Part shown: in pieces, positions 43,325 through 54,164 of the stretch | How the letters are laid out: each line of letters opens with the position of its first letter | Numbering within the stretch: position 1 is the first letter of the stretch | Assembly: GCF_042186555.1 (NCBI RefSeq) | Contig: NC_133329.1 | Location: 191,181,206 to 191,245,205 of the forward strand | Reading direction: 5' to 3' | Length of the DNA: 64,000 nt | Source: Aquarana catesbeiana | Taxonomy: Eukaryota; Chordata; Amphibia; Anura; Ranidae | Position numbers and translations under genes: made by a program | Notes under the pieces: model-generated | Told to the model about the DNA's origin: nothing | Database searches by the model: none | Seen by the model: the letters and a program-made list of their open reading frames with translations, nothing else

Positions 43325-43760
43325 ACAAGTAGTAGATAGCCCTCTCATTTGGGAGTAGATCGACTCGGTAGAAGAAACATACATTATGCATGAGATATTG
43401 TATAGATGAAAATAGTGAGGGGGTAAAAGATAAGTGTTGGAAAGAATTAAAAAAAACATGGAGCTATGCAGAAGAACTAAGAGTATAGATTTATAGTGGG
43501 GAAAGGAGGACTTAAATATAGAGGTAGGAAGGGGAGGGAAGGAGGGGTGGTGAAGTATGTTTAAAGATTGTGCAATAGAGGGGTGTGAAGTTTTGTATCA
43601 TTTATATGTAAGAATTACTAAATACATTTTGTAAGAGCATTTGAGACAGGCTACCATGATGTGAAAATGAGAAGGGACAAAAATGAACTGCAAAGTTGAA
43701 TTAAGTCTCTCAAAGAATTTGCTGAAGTGGCTTTAAAAAAAGAAAAAAAGAAAAAATAAA
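43325..43760 (+). mobile_element. LINE C 3' UTR and poly(A)
   Basis: AT-rich non-coding sequence with G-rich runs near 43510-43560, ending in an A-rich tract at 43733-43760. Directly beyond it LINE B resumes on the other strand. Confidence 0.65.
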
Positions 43761-43786
43761 TAAGGAGAGCTTATCTTCAATCCCTT

Positions 43787-43925
43787 GACCGTCATCTCTG
43801 CCCTCAACCGTATAGCCAGGGGTTCCATAGCTAGGGCAAACAGGCCCGGGGAAAGGGGGCACCCCTGTCTTATACCCCATCCCAGTGGGAACATCTGCGA
43901 GAGAAAGCCACTGGTTCAACGTCTA
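43787..43925 (-). pseudogene. LINE B (minus) ORF2 piece upstream of its YADD motif
   Basis: On the minus strand, mixed frames give 'GIRQGCPLSPGLFALAMEPL' and then 'GIEDKLSL'. In LINE A the same blocks directly precede 'YADD'. The continuation after YADD is at 37475 and below, so one LINE was split here by LINE C. Confidence 0.7.
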
Positions 43926-44429
43926 GCTAAAGGAAAAAAGAGAAAGACCTCCAGCACGTCAGATATAGAGTATGGTGGTCCCATCCCTGGTGCAATAGAA
44001 CAAAAAGAAATACCTCCTGAATGGGACTTTGAAAGACCACCAGCTCTAAAGTATAAAAAATATCCTTTAATAGTAAAGATAAAAAGACGTATAATGTCTA
44101 CATATCACATAAATACATCAAACAAAAAACAGAACACCAATACAAAAAATGAAATACACAATAACATATGTACTCTCCGAAGGGTGGTGTACCCCAAAAC
44201 CCAACGCGTTTCCAGTATTATGATACCTTCATCAGGGGTTGAGAGTTGAGTATGTATACATATGTTTTAATTCTAAAAATACAAAGAGACATATCAGAGA
44301 AGACATCAATTTAATACGTGAATTATATAACACACACAGGGGGTTCTTCCAAAGAAGTGGGGTTCTTTAAGTAAGTGGCACTTCCGCTCTTGCATCATCC
44401 ATCTGAACATTTTCCTCTCTCTTCAAAGG
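43926..44429. other. PLE-type pseudo-LTR debris with an unassigned short open frame
   Basis: 43930-44060 encodes 'SDIEYGGPIPGAIEQKEIPP' then 'EWDFERPPALKYKKYP' on the plus strand. It is unusually protein-like, but I do not recognise it. It is followed by AT-rich sequence containing a hammerhead motif. Confidence 0.35.
44200..44243 (-). ncRNA. hammerhead-ribozyme-like motif
   Basis: On the minus strand: 'CCCCTGATGAAGGTAT', loop, 'ATACTGGAAACGCGTTGGG'. It has the canonical CUGAUGA and GAAAC cores with a GGTAT/ATACT stem II and one extra G. This is the clearest canonical sequence of the set in this window. Confidence 0.65.
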
Positions 44430-44617
44430 TAAATCTGCGTTTATACTCCCATGTCCTTCAAACTGAACATTAACTGACTGCTTACATGCATATTTGGTAA
44501 ATCTGCATTTATACTCTCATTTCCTTCAAACTGAACATTAACTGCTTACATGCATATTTGGTAAATCTGCGTTTATACTCCCATGTCCTTCAAACTGAAC
44601 ATTAACTGACTGCTTAC
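44430..44617. repeat. three-copy tandem repeat, about 65-bp unit
   Basis: 'ggtaaatctgc', 'tttatactc' and 'ccttcaaactgaacattaac' recur at 44430, 44494 and 44559. The array directly abuts the hAT end. Confidence 0.75.
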
Positions 44618-45609
44618 TAGGGATGAGCCGAACACCCCCCGGTTCGGTTCGCCTCAGAACCTGTGAACGGACCATAACTTCGCACGATCTTTAGAACCCC
44701 ATTGAAGTCTATGGGATTCGAACGTTCAAAATCAAAAGTGCTAATTTTAAAGGCTAATTTGCATGGTATTGTTCTAAAAAGGGTTTGGGGACCCGGGTCC
44801 TGCCCCAGGGGACATATATCAATGCAAAAAAAAGTTGTCAAAACGGCTGTTTTTTCGGGAGCAGTGATTTTAATGATGCTGAAAGTGAAAAAAAAAGTGA
44901 AATATTCCTTTAAATATCGTACCTGGGGGGTGTCTATAGTATGCCTGTAAAGTGGCGTGTGTTTCCCATACTTAGAACAGTCCCTGCACAAAATGACATT
45001 TTTAAAGGAATAAAAGTCATTTAAAACTGCTTGTGGCTTTAATGTAATGTCGGGTCCCGACAATATGGATGAAAATCAGTGAGACAAACGGCATGGGTAC
45101 CCCCCCCAGTCCATTACCAGGCCTTGTATGGATATTAAGGGGAACCCCACACCCAAATTTAAAAAAAGGAAAGGCGTGAGGCCCCCAGGCCCTATATACT
45201 CTGAACAGCAGTATACAGGCGGGCAAACAAGACAGGGACTGTAGGTTTGTTCTTATGTAGAATCTGTTTGTAATTTGGAACAGGTACATTTTGTAAGTGT
45301 AGCTCCAGCCAAAAGATCTATTTTAAAGCTTTTTGGAAAACATAGGGAAGGGTTATCATTTGTTTTGCTGTCTGTGCCCCTGTTCAGAAGATTTCACCTC
45401 ACTTTCTGTCACAATGGCAAATGTTTTTAGAAAATGTGGGTGAAACAAGGATTGGTGATAAAGCATCAGTGGAAAGGAGAAACGTTTTCCCATATTAACT
45501 CTTACAGGAGAGAATTTCCCTTCCTAGGGGTAGATTTCATCTCACTTCCTGTTGTCTCCTTCCGTTTGCAAGTAGGAGTCGTTTGTAAGTTGGATGTTTG
45601 AAAGTAGGG

Positions 45610-46310
45610 GCCTGCCCTATATACTCTGCAGAAATTATGGCCTTAGGTGTTGGTGTTGCCACAACACTGTAAGCCCTCACAGGGCCCTGCTGTGAAATAT
45701 TAGATCAAGAATTGTAATTACATGCCCCTGTTGGACAGGGACAGAAAAATTGGGCTTTTGGTGATGGTGGTGGTGCTGGTGCCAGTTACTCTTGGTGGGC
45801 GCTGGAACGGGCCCTGCTGTGAAATATTAGATCAAGAATTGTAATTACATGTCCCTGTTGAACAGGGACAGAAAAATTGGGCCTTAGGCACTGGTGCTGG
45901 TGCCACAACACTGCAACCCCTCACAGATACTCTAGTTGGAGCGCAGGAATGAGCCCTGCTGCAAAGAATTGCATCAAAAATTGTAATTACACGCCCCTGT
46001 TAAACAGAGGCTGAAAAATTGGGCCTTAGACACCGGTGCTACAACACTGCAACCCCTCACAGATACTCTAGTTGGAGCGCAGGAACGAGCCCTGCTGCAA
46101 AGAATTGCATCAAAAATTGTAATTACACGCCCCTGTTAAACAGGGGCTAAAAAAATTGGGCCTTAGGCACTGGTGCCACAACACTGCAACCCCTCACAGA
46201 TACTCTAGTCAGAATGCAGGAATGAGCCCTGCTGCAAAGAATTGCATCAAAAATTGTAATTACACGCCCCTGTTAAACAGGGGCTGAAAAATCAGGCCTT
46301 AGCCACTGGT
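45610..46310. repeat. minisatellite inside hAT, five copies of about 130 bp
   Basis: Each copy has 'gccacaacactgcaacccct', 'gagccctgctg', 'attgtaattaca' and 'cccctgtt'. Copies 3-5 are more alike than 1-2, suggesting expansion within this copy or its lineage. Confidence 0.8.
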
Positions 46311-46449
46311 GGCGGCACCCAGAAACAAAAATATTCTTACAAGCTATCAGCATGATCATTGAGGAAGAGGATAGTCACTCAGCATAACAGGATAGTCACT
46401 CAGCATCAGCATAGGCAGTCTTGAAGTTATCTGACATTTAGAAAAAAAA

Positions 46450-47290
46450 TTATTCGGTTACATCAGCATCAAGTGCTTGGTATCTGGTGGTGATCCAAGA
46501 CTGATTCATTTTTATGAAGGTCAGTCGATCGACCGAGTCGGTGGACAGGAACACCCTGTGATTGGTTACAAAGCCTCCAGCAGCACTGAATGTGCGTTCC
46601 GAAAGAACGCTGGATGCAGGACAGGCCAGTAGCTCAATTGCATACTGTGCAAGTTCTGGCCAGTGATCCATCCTCAAGACCCAGTAACCCAAAGGATTTT
46701 CGGTGGGAAAGGTATACAAGTCAGATCTTGCCCCTAGGTATTCCTGCACCATGTAAAACAGACGCTGGTGATGGTTGCTGGAACCGATCATACCTTTGGG
46801 CTGCAGACTAAAAAATTGTCTGAACGCATCGGTCAGACAGCCACCTCTCCTTCTTTGACTGACCGAAGCCTTGGCAACACGTTGTCCAGGAACAGGAGTT
46901 TGTAACCTCCCAGTCTCTGGGAACGCGTTGCACAGACCTTCTTCTTCTGCAAGGCCTCCCGAAGATGTTTCATCCTCTGCTCCCTCTGCAACGGCAAGAT
47001 AAGGTCTGCAACCTTACTCTTGTAACGTGGATCAAGGAGGGTTGCCAGCCAGTATTGATCCCTCTCTTTGATACCATGAATACGAGGATCCTTCCGCAGG
47101 CTTTGCAGGATCAGGGAGGCCATGCAGCATATGTTTGCTGAGGCAATCGGTCCGGACTCCTCTGGGTCACTAAGGACGACATGATCTGCAGCCACCTCCT
47201 CCCAGCCACGTACAAGTCCATAGGTTTCTTGGGACTGTAAATGACCCCCTAAAGACTGCTGCTGATGCTGAGTGCCAGGATCCACCTCCA
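46450..47290 (-). pseudogene. hAT (ZBED-like) transposase, C-terminal half
   Basis: On the minus strand, 'DQYWLATLLDPRYKSKVADL' (47060-47005) is the RNase H-fold block typical of hAT proteins. The C-terminal dimerisation region reads 'PLGYWVLRMDHWPELAQYAI' and 'PASSVLSERTFSAAGGFVTN' (46620-46560) and 'LTFIKMNQSWI'. A stop or frame change at about 46800 separates the two parts. The N-terminal BED finger and the first catalytic Asp are missing because the gene is cut at 47290. hAT transposases excise and insert with 8-bp duplications. The open frame apparently reaching 47336 runs into PLE sequence. Confidence 0.85.
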
Positions 47291-47950
47291 TACTATAATA
47301 ATAGTGTAGCACTATTAAAAAGTGAAAATAAATCACAAAAAATGGAAAATAAATAACACATCTAAAATGAAACCAAAAAACAATATAAATTGGCTATGCT
47401 GAATATAACCCAGTGAGGGTGTGAGAAAGAGTGTCCACAGAAAATCTTAAATGGTATATTCCTCTGGTGAGAGTAATCCCAATCATGAGATAATCAGTGT
47501 AAGGCTTGTCTGTTGTCAACAACAGCAGAACTCAAGATATAAATGGGTACTCTTACCAGCTGTGATGGACCCCAAATGCCATAATACGACAGAGGGATCA
47601 GACAGGTTTGGGATCTTATATTATGTATATCAGATGTTGTTGTATTCATCAGATGTCGCTCAGATACTGGACACAGATGGAAGAACCCGTTCAAGGTGGT
47701 ATCCTCAGCTCCTGGACCGTGAAGGCTCCAAGTACTCCCCTGTTAAATAGTCATCTTCAACGATGTTCCGTGAGGGCTCCAGGGAATGATCATGTAAAGC
47801 AGAAGGAAGGAGAAGGACTCCAGTGGTGCAGGTCAAAAACCAATGAGGTTTATTAAGAATAAAAGTTCAGATGGTAAACACCAATCAATAAAAGTGATCA
47901 CAGGAACAAGTAAAAATGAAATAAAAGCAATGAGGGATACAAGAAATGCT

Positions 47951-47990
47951 AGCCCGACCGGTTTCGACACTAAGGGGTCTTCAACTGGGG
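47951..47990 (-). ncRNA. degraded hammerhead-like motif in PLE C
   Basis: On the minus strand: 'AGTTGAAGACCCC', 'TTAG', 'TGTCGAAACCGGTCGGG'. GAAAC is intact, but the first core C of CUGANGA is T and the stem-II helix has mismatches. Confidence 0.4.
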
Positions 47991-48235
47991 CAAAACTGTA
48001 TCTCCTCACATTGCCTATGAATATATGCACTGGTATGGCACTGTTCCGTCCTCTAAAGGGGCGGAACCAGACAACCAACTAAGTGGTCAGTATCACAAAC
48101 GTGGCAAACAAATTATTTAGTGACAATAAATCTTAATATATATATTAGTGTGTAGCGAATACATACCAAAGTTTATAAGAAAAACCTTAAACATTAATAG
48201 AAAAAGGAGAAAGGAGGTTGGACAAATGTTAGTGT

Positions 48236-48430
48236 GTTCCAAGCCTCTATATGGATTACTATCATGTGATGAACGAAAGCCAATGAAAGGCACAGAGAAC
48301 AGAGAACTGTCTCCAAGGAAGGATTCCACAAAGCCCATCCTCTATGTGAATTACTATCATGTGATGAACGAAAGCCAATGAAATGCACTGAACAGAGAAC
48401 TGTCTCCAAGGAAGGATTCCACAAAGCCCA
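48236..48430. repeat. two-copy tandem repeat, about 98 bp, in PLE C pseudo-LTR
   Basis: 'tactatcatgtgatgaacga', 'gccaatgaaa' and 'actgtctccaaggaaggatt' are repeated at 48257 and 48352. A second, more diverged pair ('gcgcagcgcca' and 'catgtgaca') of about 165-190 bp follows at 48445-48770. Confidence 0.7.
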
Positions 48431-49295
48431 GTGTTAGAGGTAATACGTGTGCAGATCCGAATCATTGGAACGCGCAGCGCCACAGATATGACAGCTGGGA
48501 GATGGGCGTGGCTTCTAAATAAGAAATGGCCTATGAAATGACGAGACATCGTGATGCGGTCATGTGACATACTAGTCACATGACACTAAACAGCATTCCA
48601 CAGAGTCCAGCGCCAGGTGTCGCGCATGCGCAGAACCGAACTTCGGGAAGCGCAGCGCCATCACCATGATAGCTGGACGGTGTGTGGTAGGGCATACAAA
48701 TTAGCCTATAGAGCAGCATCGTAGTGCAGTCATGTGACAACACAGTCACATGGCGCTCCACAGCATATCATAGCGTCTCGAAGTACGGAGTATAATTCGC
48801 CCCCCTCATGGGGCAGGGTGGGTGGTGACAACTATTGGTGTATATTTGACTTCCGGAAGAAAAATAAAATCAAAACATAAAAGCATAATGAAAACTTTGG
48901 TTAGAGAGTATATCTCCCAATAACCAGCAAAAAAATCATAAATCAATATGTCTCTTGCTTTGAAGCAATATAGTACCCAAAAAATAAATTAACTAAATAC
49001 CTGAAAAAATAGATTGAATGAAAATCATGTGTGACAAAGGGCCTAATTATTATTAAATAATGGATAGCATGCACCGTGTGCAACACGCTAAATTGTTACA
49101 CACAATATATGCAGCATACAGGATTATGTATCTTTCCTTCAAACCCGAAATGTTGATTTAACAAAAGACACGACTATAATAAAGAAACTCAATATAAAGA
49201 CAAGGTATATACAAATGTTCAATGCAGGGAAAGTGACAAAAGGGGACATGAGCTGAATGGGGCATGAAGGAGGAGTGGGACAAACTGCGGTACCC

Positions 49296-50235
49296 TCATG
49301 CTTGATTAATGAAACAATTTAGGTCCCACTCCACGTTCATACCATGTGGCGCATAGCATTTCAGCTCATATATCCAGAATGTCTCGAGTCGAGACACCCC
49401 CCTTAAACAGGAGTCGCCTCTCCAATTCGGGATGAAACAATATATAATCTGGAAATGGGTACCGGTGGGGTCTTTATCATGATGTTCCAGATAGTGGCGG
49501 GACACAGTATGCTTAGGGCATCCTTTTTTGATTTTAGCTAGATGTTCATTTACCCTAATGCTAAAATTCCTGATAGTCCTCCCTACGTACTGTAATATAC
49601 AAGGGCACGTGATGAGGTAGACTATGTATCTGGTTACACAGGTTGTAAAGTGTTTCATGGAATATGTGCGTGAAGTTACTGAAGACGAAAAGGTATCGGT
49701 TCTTCGTCTACCCAGAACATTGTGCAGACAGACATTGCATTTTCTGCAGGGAAAATAGCCTTTACTTTCAGGGAAAAAGGCTACTCGTTCGGGGGGATCA
49801 ATAGTATTGGGAGCAATGTCATTCTGTATAGATCGTACTGCCTTATTTGGGAGCAAGGGACCCAAAATTCTGTCGCTTTGAAGAATCTTCCAATGTTTAC
49901 TAATGATCTTCTTCACATCCCTATGTTGGAATGAAAAGGACGTGAAGAAAGACCATTTCCATTTGTCATTTCCAGCCATCTTGGATTTGGGTTCCAGAAG
50001 GGTCGCTCTCTCGATCCTGGAGACCAAATCAATATCAGCATCCAGGTCAGAGGGCCTGTAACCCTTCTCTATAAATCCCTGCCCGAGAACCTGTGATTGA
50101 GAAATAAAATCTCTTTCCTGGGTACAGTTATGCCTTAATCAAAGGAATTGGCCACGGGGGACAGATTTGAGCCACTGATGGTGGTGACAGCTGTCCACAG
50201 GGATGTATCCATTCCTGTCAGTAGGCTTAAATAGT
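49296..50235 (-). pseudogene. PLE C ORF: RT C-terminus and GIY-YIG endonuclease
   Basis: The minus-strand frame starts in the RT thumb ('KPTDRNGYIPVDSCHHHQW' near 50225) and continues open from 50027 to 49296. It contains 'IISKHWKILQSDRILGPLLP', the Cys-rich zinc-like block 'CRKCNVCLHNVLGRRRTDTF', and the endonuclease 'YIVYLITCPCILQYVGRTIR' with 'RVNEHLAKI' and 'SRHYLEHH'. GIY-YIG is represented by 'IVYLI' and 'QYVGRT'; the catalytic Arg-type position is kept. Terminal 'RLETFWIYELKCYAPHGMNV' holds the conserved Glu region. A stop lies near 50130, and the palm is missing. The 243-codon intact nuclease frame is the best-preserved PLE endonuclease here. Confidence 0.85.
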
Positions 50236-50935
50236 TTGCAGCATTTCTCCTGAGAAAGTTGTGTAGAATGCAACATGCAAGTATTATATGGTTTAGTTTA
50301 TATTCTGCCATGTTGATTTGGCGTCAGGAACAAGCAGAACCAGCTGGCCATTATCCCGAAAGCATTCTCCACCACTCTTCTGGCACTGGCCGGCCGGTAG
50401 TTAAAAACCCTCTGGTCCGGGGTGAGGGTCCTCATCGGGAACGGCTGCATCAGGTGATCACCCTGCCAAAATGCTTCATCAGCGACAAAGACGAATGATA
50501 GACCAGCCACGTTGTCTTCTGCAGGTGGCAAGCCCAAGCCACCACTCTGGAGCTGTCCATAGGACTGGGTGATGACTCCACCATCCGACATCCGGCCATT
50601 CTTCCCCACATCCACATAGAGAAACTCGTATGTCGCCGACACCACCGCCAACATCACAATACTTATTAAACCCCTTGTAATTATATAAGTATGACCTTGA
50701 CCCCTACCCGCAAAGTATTCCATATATTTTTGACAGACCTCGCGGGCACTTTGGGGGGGCACGCCAGGACGGCCAGCTTCAAGCGCCGTCAGAGTTGTTG
50801 TTTGTTCTGGAAATCTGGCCTCAGGCCCAACTCCCCCTGCCTTGTTCATGGACTGGACTTGGGTCAAAGTAAGAACCCCAACACCAAGCCCCCGCATAGC
50901 ACGAACTCTATGACAAGTACATAACCGCAACATGG
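50236..50935 (-). pseudogene. second Harbinger transposase (minus), segments in swapped order
   Basis: The central part at 50298-50690 reads 'VVSATYEFLYVDVGKNGRMSD' (second Asp region) through 'RRVVENAFGIMASWF' (Glu). 'AEYKLNHIILACCILHNFL' at 50310-50245 follows. The C-terminal tail, 'PGVPPQSAREVCQKYMEYFA' (compare 'TPQSARQVRDQYVDYF' in the 2333-3101 copy), instead lies upstream on the same strand at 50700-50830. Normal order is centre then tail, so the copy is rearranged. The first catalytic Asp block is absent. Confidence 0.8.
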
Positions 50936-51121
50936 CTTCAAAACGGTCGGCTGGTCAGAACGAACTAACAGATGTGTTGTACGTCAGCGCGTTCTAGCCG
51001 ATCGGAATTTCCAAAAACATTTGTGCGACCGTGTGTATGCAAGACAAGTTTCAGCCAACATCCGTCGGAAATAAATCCACAGTTTGGTTGTTGGAAATTC
51101 CGATCGTCTGTATGCGGCATA
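50936..51121. other. Harbinger-adjacent non-coding sequence
   Basis: Contains inverted-looking 'ccgatcggaatttcc' and 'ggaaattccgatcg' (50999 and 51095), which may be part of a terminal structure. No gene seen. Confidence 0.35.
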
Positions 51122-51549
51122 AGGCCACTTTTACACCGAGGAGCTTTACAGGTGCTACAGCGCTAAAAAGCAACTGCATATCACCTATAAAGAGCCTCTC
51201 CCGTCTCTTCAGTGTTAAAGCCCGAGTGCTTTCACACTGGAGCAGTGCGCTTGCAGGACGGTTAAAAAAAAGTCCTGCAAGCAGCGCTGTAGGAGTGGTG
51301 TATACACTGCTCCTAAAGCGCCCTGTCCATTGAAATCAATGGGGCAGCGCCGCCAAACCAAAGACAAAGTGCCGCTGCAGCGGCGCTTTGCGGGCGGTTT
51401 TAACCCTTTTTTGGCCACTAGCGGGGGTTAAAAGCACCGCGCTAGTGGCTGAATAGCGCTGCTAAAATGACGGTACAGCAACACTAAAAATTTTTCCGCC
51501 GATGCCGCCAGCCGCCGATGCCGCCAGCACCTCAGTGTGAAAGTAGCCT
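51122..51549. mobile_element. 428-bp MITE with 20-bp terminal inverted repeats
   Basis: Left end 'aggccacttttacaccgagg' and the complement of the right end, 'aggctactttcacactgagg', agree at most positions. The interior is rich in 'gcagcgc' palindromes. No target duplication was identified; an hAT-like origin is possible. Confidence 0.65.
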
Positions 51550-51723
51550 AAACTGCAGCACGATAAAGGTTCAAGATATTCAAAAAACGATGTGGAATGT
51601 CGGCTGCGCTGATAAAAATTAATCTACATACATATTTAAAAGAAATTCTAACATAAATGATTAGTCCTCCAAGCAGCCAGCACAAAAATAACCATTGAAC
51701 AACAATGCAAAAAATAGAGTAAA
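51550..51723. other. short unassigned stretch
   Basis: AT-rich; nothing recognised. Confidence 0.4.
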
Positions 51724-53905
51724 AAGGTGCAGCGCTCAAAGTATATTGTACTTACAGTGATGATTCTTACTGAACCATACATCATAAAATAACCGCTTAC
51801 TCAGGAAAAAAGGGGAGAACCACCACCGACAACCCAAACACACTGCCCTTTACCCTCCTCTGTGGCCCCCTGTTACAGGGGTCAGATGGGCATTGGATAT
51901 AATGAGATCCTTGACAATCAAACAGGCAGGATGAACACAGATGATTAGGTTTCCACCAGCCGTTCCCAACTTAAAAAACGTTAGTTCCACACCAAGATAC
52001 ATCCCATGAAACATAAATAAAACTCATGGTGCAGTAATCCTTGGACAATTTATTGTGTAAAATGAATTGAAATACACTTACATGATGATGATTAAAAAGT
52101 GCTTGTCTGCTAGATAAAATTCAGACTTCCTGCTGGTTAGGTCTGATGGCTTAAGGAAGTGCCTTGAGAAGGAAAAATTGGAGCAGAAAAAGAAGAAATA
52201 TTTGAGGGATGTGACTGATTATAGAAATAATAAAGTTTTTAAGTGGCAGAATATTGAGCCAACGACTACAGAGAATCCTAGGGTTCCAGCAGGTTCCCAG
52301 CCATTCCCTGATGGTACTATTCATACTCATCTACTGTCCACACAGCCTTTTTAATTTGAATTCAGCAGTGATCTCTAATGATGAAAAATATGTTTTTAAT
52401 CATGGTCTCAAGTTTGTTCCGCCATGTGGGTTGAGCAAATTTATTGAGGTCTTGACCTTTTGAGACGTTGCTGTGACAGTGGTGTGTCCTACGGACAAAT
52501 GAGGGGGCGAAGTTATATTAGATTCTGAGGCATACAATACAGAGATGTCTCGTCTTCTCTCTGATAGGGATACGTATGCCCCCCTTGCAGGTAATCCCAC
52601 GGCTAAATACAAAATTTTAGTGTCCCTTGTGAGTGAGGGTTTTCAAAAGAACATTCTCTCTAAGAAAGAGAAGCTTTTTCTGGTCCCGATGGCCCCATAT
52701 ATATATTTCCTCCCCAAGGTACACAAGGATCTGGTATACCCCCCTGGAAGGCCGATTATCAGTGGTATTGATTCAGTTACTTCCAGGGTGGGTACGTTTA
52801 TTGACCATTTTTTACAGCCATTGGTGGTTAAAACTCCCTCGTTCTTACAGGACTTCATGCAGGTCATCAAGCATTATCTTGGACTTGATGATATAACAGA
52901 TACTCCATGCAATTTTATTTTATCACTGCTTGATTTCACAAAAGGGCATAACTATTATTGGTTTGGGGGCCTCTATTACCTGAAAAACAGGAGTGTGGCC
53001 ATGGGGGCCAAGTTTGTGCCCAGCATAGCCAACCTGTTCATGGCCAGGTGGGAGGAGGACGTCTTCTATACTAGGCCTAGACCAGAGTTGATTCTCTGGA
53101 AAAGGTATATAGATGACGTCCTCCTTATTTGGGATGGTGATGTTGGCTCTTTGGGTTAACTTTTGGCACTACTGAATAACAATGAGAAGGGAATTAGTCT
53201 CCAATATGAGTCTAGCAAAACTGAGATTTACTTCTTGGATTTGAGGATTAAGGTGACTAAGGGGACTATCACCACATCCACTTACTTCAAGGAGACTGAC
53301 AGGAACGGCTTTATCAGTACTAATAGCTACCATCATCCGGCTTGGCTGAGGTCTGTTCCTGTCAGTAAATTTTTGAGGCTCAAGCGCAATTGTATTAACC
53401 ATGAGGACTTTGTGAAGGAGGCCTCCGTTCTTAGGGCCAGGTTCCTTGAGAAGGGTTATGACCCATTAGATTTGGATCAAGCCTTTGATACTGCTGGGAT
53501 GAACAGAAATTATTTGTTGGTTCAGAGAATTAAAGCCTAATGATACATTCAAACATGCATTTTTTTACCACCTATTTCACCCAGCAGCATATGATTAAAA
53601 AGATCATTTACAGGCATTGGAATGTCCTACGGAACAATAGGATTTTAGGACCCCTCTTGCCTGAATGCCCTATGGTAGTCTGTAGAGGGGTGCCACCTTT
53701 GAGGCTTCAAGGGGCACCTAATATTATTGATCCCCCGAATAGGGTGTCATTTTTTCACAACATATGGGGTTTATTTCCATGTAGGAAGTGCTCAGTTTGC
53801 AAAATCCACCTGCAGGGTAGAAGGAGGACTGATACATTGCAGTCTAACTCTACCCATGAACATTTTTCTATAAAAACCTTTATCACCTGCACCACCAGGA
53901 CAAGG
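51724..53905 (+). mobile_element. Penelope-like element D (plus), 3'-truncated
   Basis: A non-coding 5' region (51724-52125), shared with 25985-26519, is followed by N-terminal, RT and pre-endonuclease coding parts. It ends before the GIY-YIG domain at about 53905; no second pseudo-LTR is seen. Confidence 0.75.
52126..53905 (+). pseudogene. PLE D ORF, RT lacking motif A and lacking endonuclease
   Basis: N-terminal charged region 'EKLEQKKKKYLRDVTDYRNN' (52170) and 'FVPPCGLSKF', then RT: 'VPMAPYIYFLPKVHKDLVYP' (52683), 'PGRPIISGIDSV' (52745), 'RSVAMGAKFVPSIANLFMA' (52990) and 'RYIDDVLLIW' (53105, second catalytic pair). The expected motif A (Asp followed by a SLYT-type block) is absent: 'FLQDFMQVIK' passes directly to 'HYLGLDDI', in frame. 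The thumb follows ('FKETDRNGFISTNSYHHPAW') and then 'GLFPCRKCSVCKIHLQGRRR'. The frame is lost at 53905 where GIY-YIG should begin. Frames change at about 52540, 53160 and 53540. Closely related to PLE C. Confidence 0.8.
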
Positions 53906-54037
53906 TAAAGACACAACGGTGAGTGCTGGGAGATGTAGGGGTCTCAGCCACGGTTTTAGAGGCTACCTTGCTGGGGTCCTATGAGAGCCTGAAATTTTTG
54001 TTATACAGAGGCCTGCAGTATACCCCAATATCATCCA

Positions 54038-54149
54038 CAGATCCCCAATCAGGTATGCAAATTATAGGAACCTATTCGAATCAATCAAGGCAAATGCCTT
54101 GATTGATTCAAATAGGTTCCTATAATTCGCATACCTGATTGGGGATCTG
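54038..54149. repeat. 112-bp near-perfect palindrome
   Basis: Arms of 55 bp with a 2-base centre at 54093-54094; about two mismatches. It ends in 'cagatccccaatcaggtatg' and its complement. The outline is that of a very short foldback or a cruciform-prone site, just beyond the broken end of PLE D. Confidence 0.85.
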
Positions 54150-54164
54150 TTTTCCTTTCCTTAG

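Larger units (their letters stand above)
44618..47290 (-). mobile_element. hAT transposon, 5' part missing
   Basis: The left end starts near 'tagggatgagccgaac', which I take as the terminal inverted repeat of a frog hAT family, and the minus-strand transposase is at 46450-47290. 44650-45600 is non-coding. The other terminal repeat is missing because PLE C sequence begins at about 47290. I could not verify an 8-bp target duplication. Confidence 0.65.
47291..50235 (-). mobile_element. Penelope-like element C (minus)
   Basis: The minus-strand RT tail and endonuclease (49296-50235) are followed by a 2-kb pseudo-LTR (47291-49295) with a hammerhead-like motif and tandem repeats. 48780-49295 is AT-rich and non-coding. 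The upstream end is replaced by Harbinger sequence at 50236. Confidence 0.75.

Noticed and set aside
45610..46310. CRISPR-like array of evenly spaced repeats
   Set aside because: The units are long (about 130 bp) with similarity across the whole unit and no unique spacers; it is a minisatellite in an hAT element of a vertebrate-type genome.
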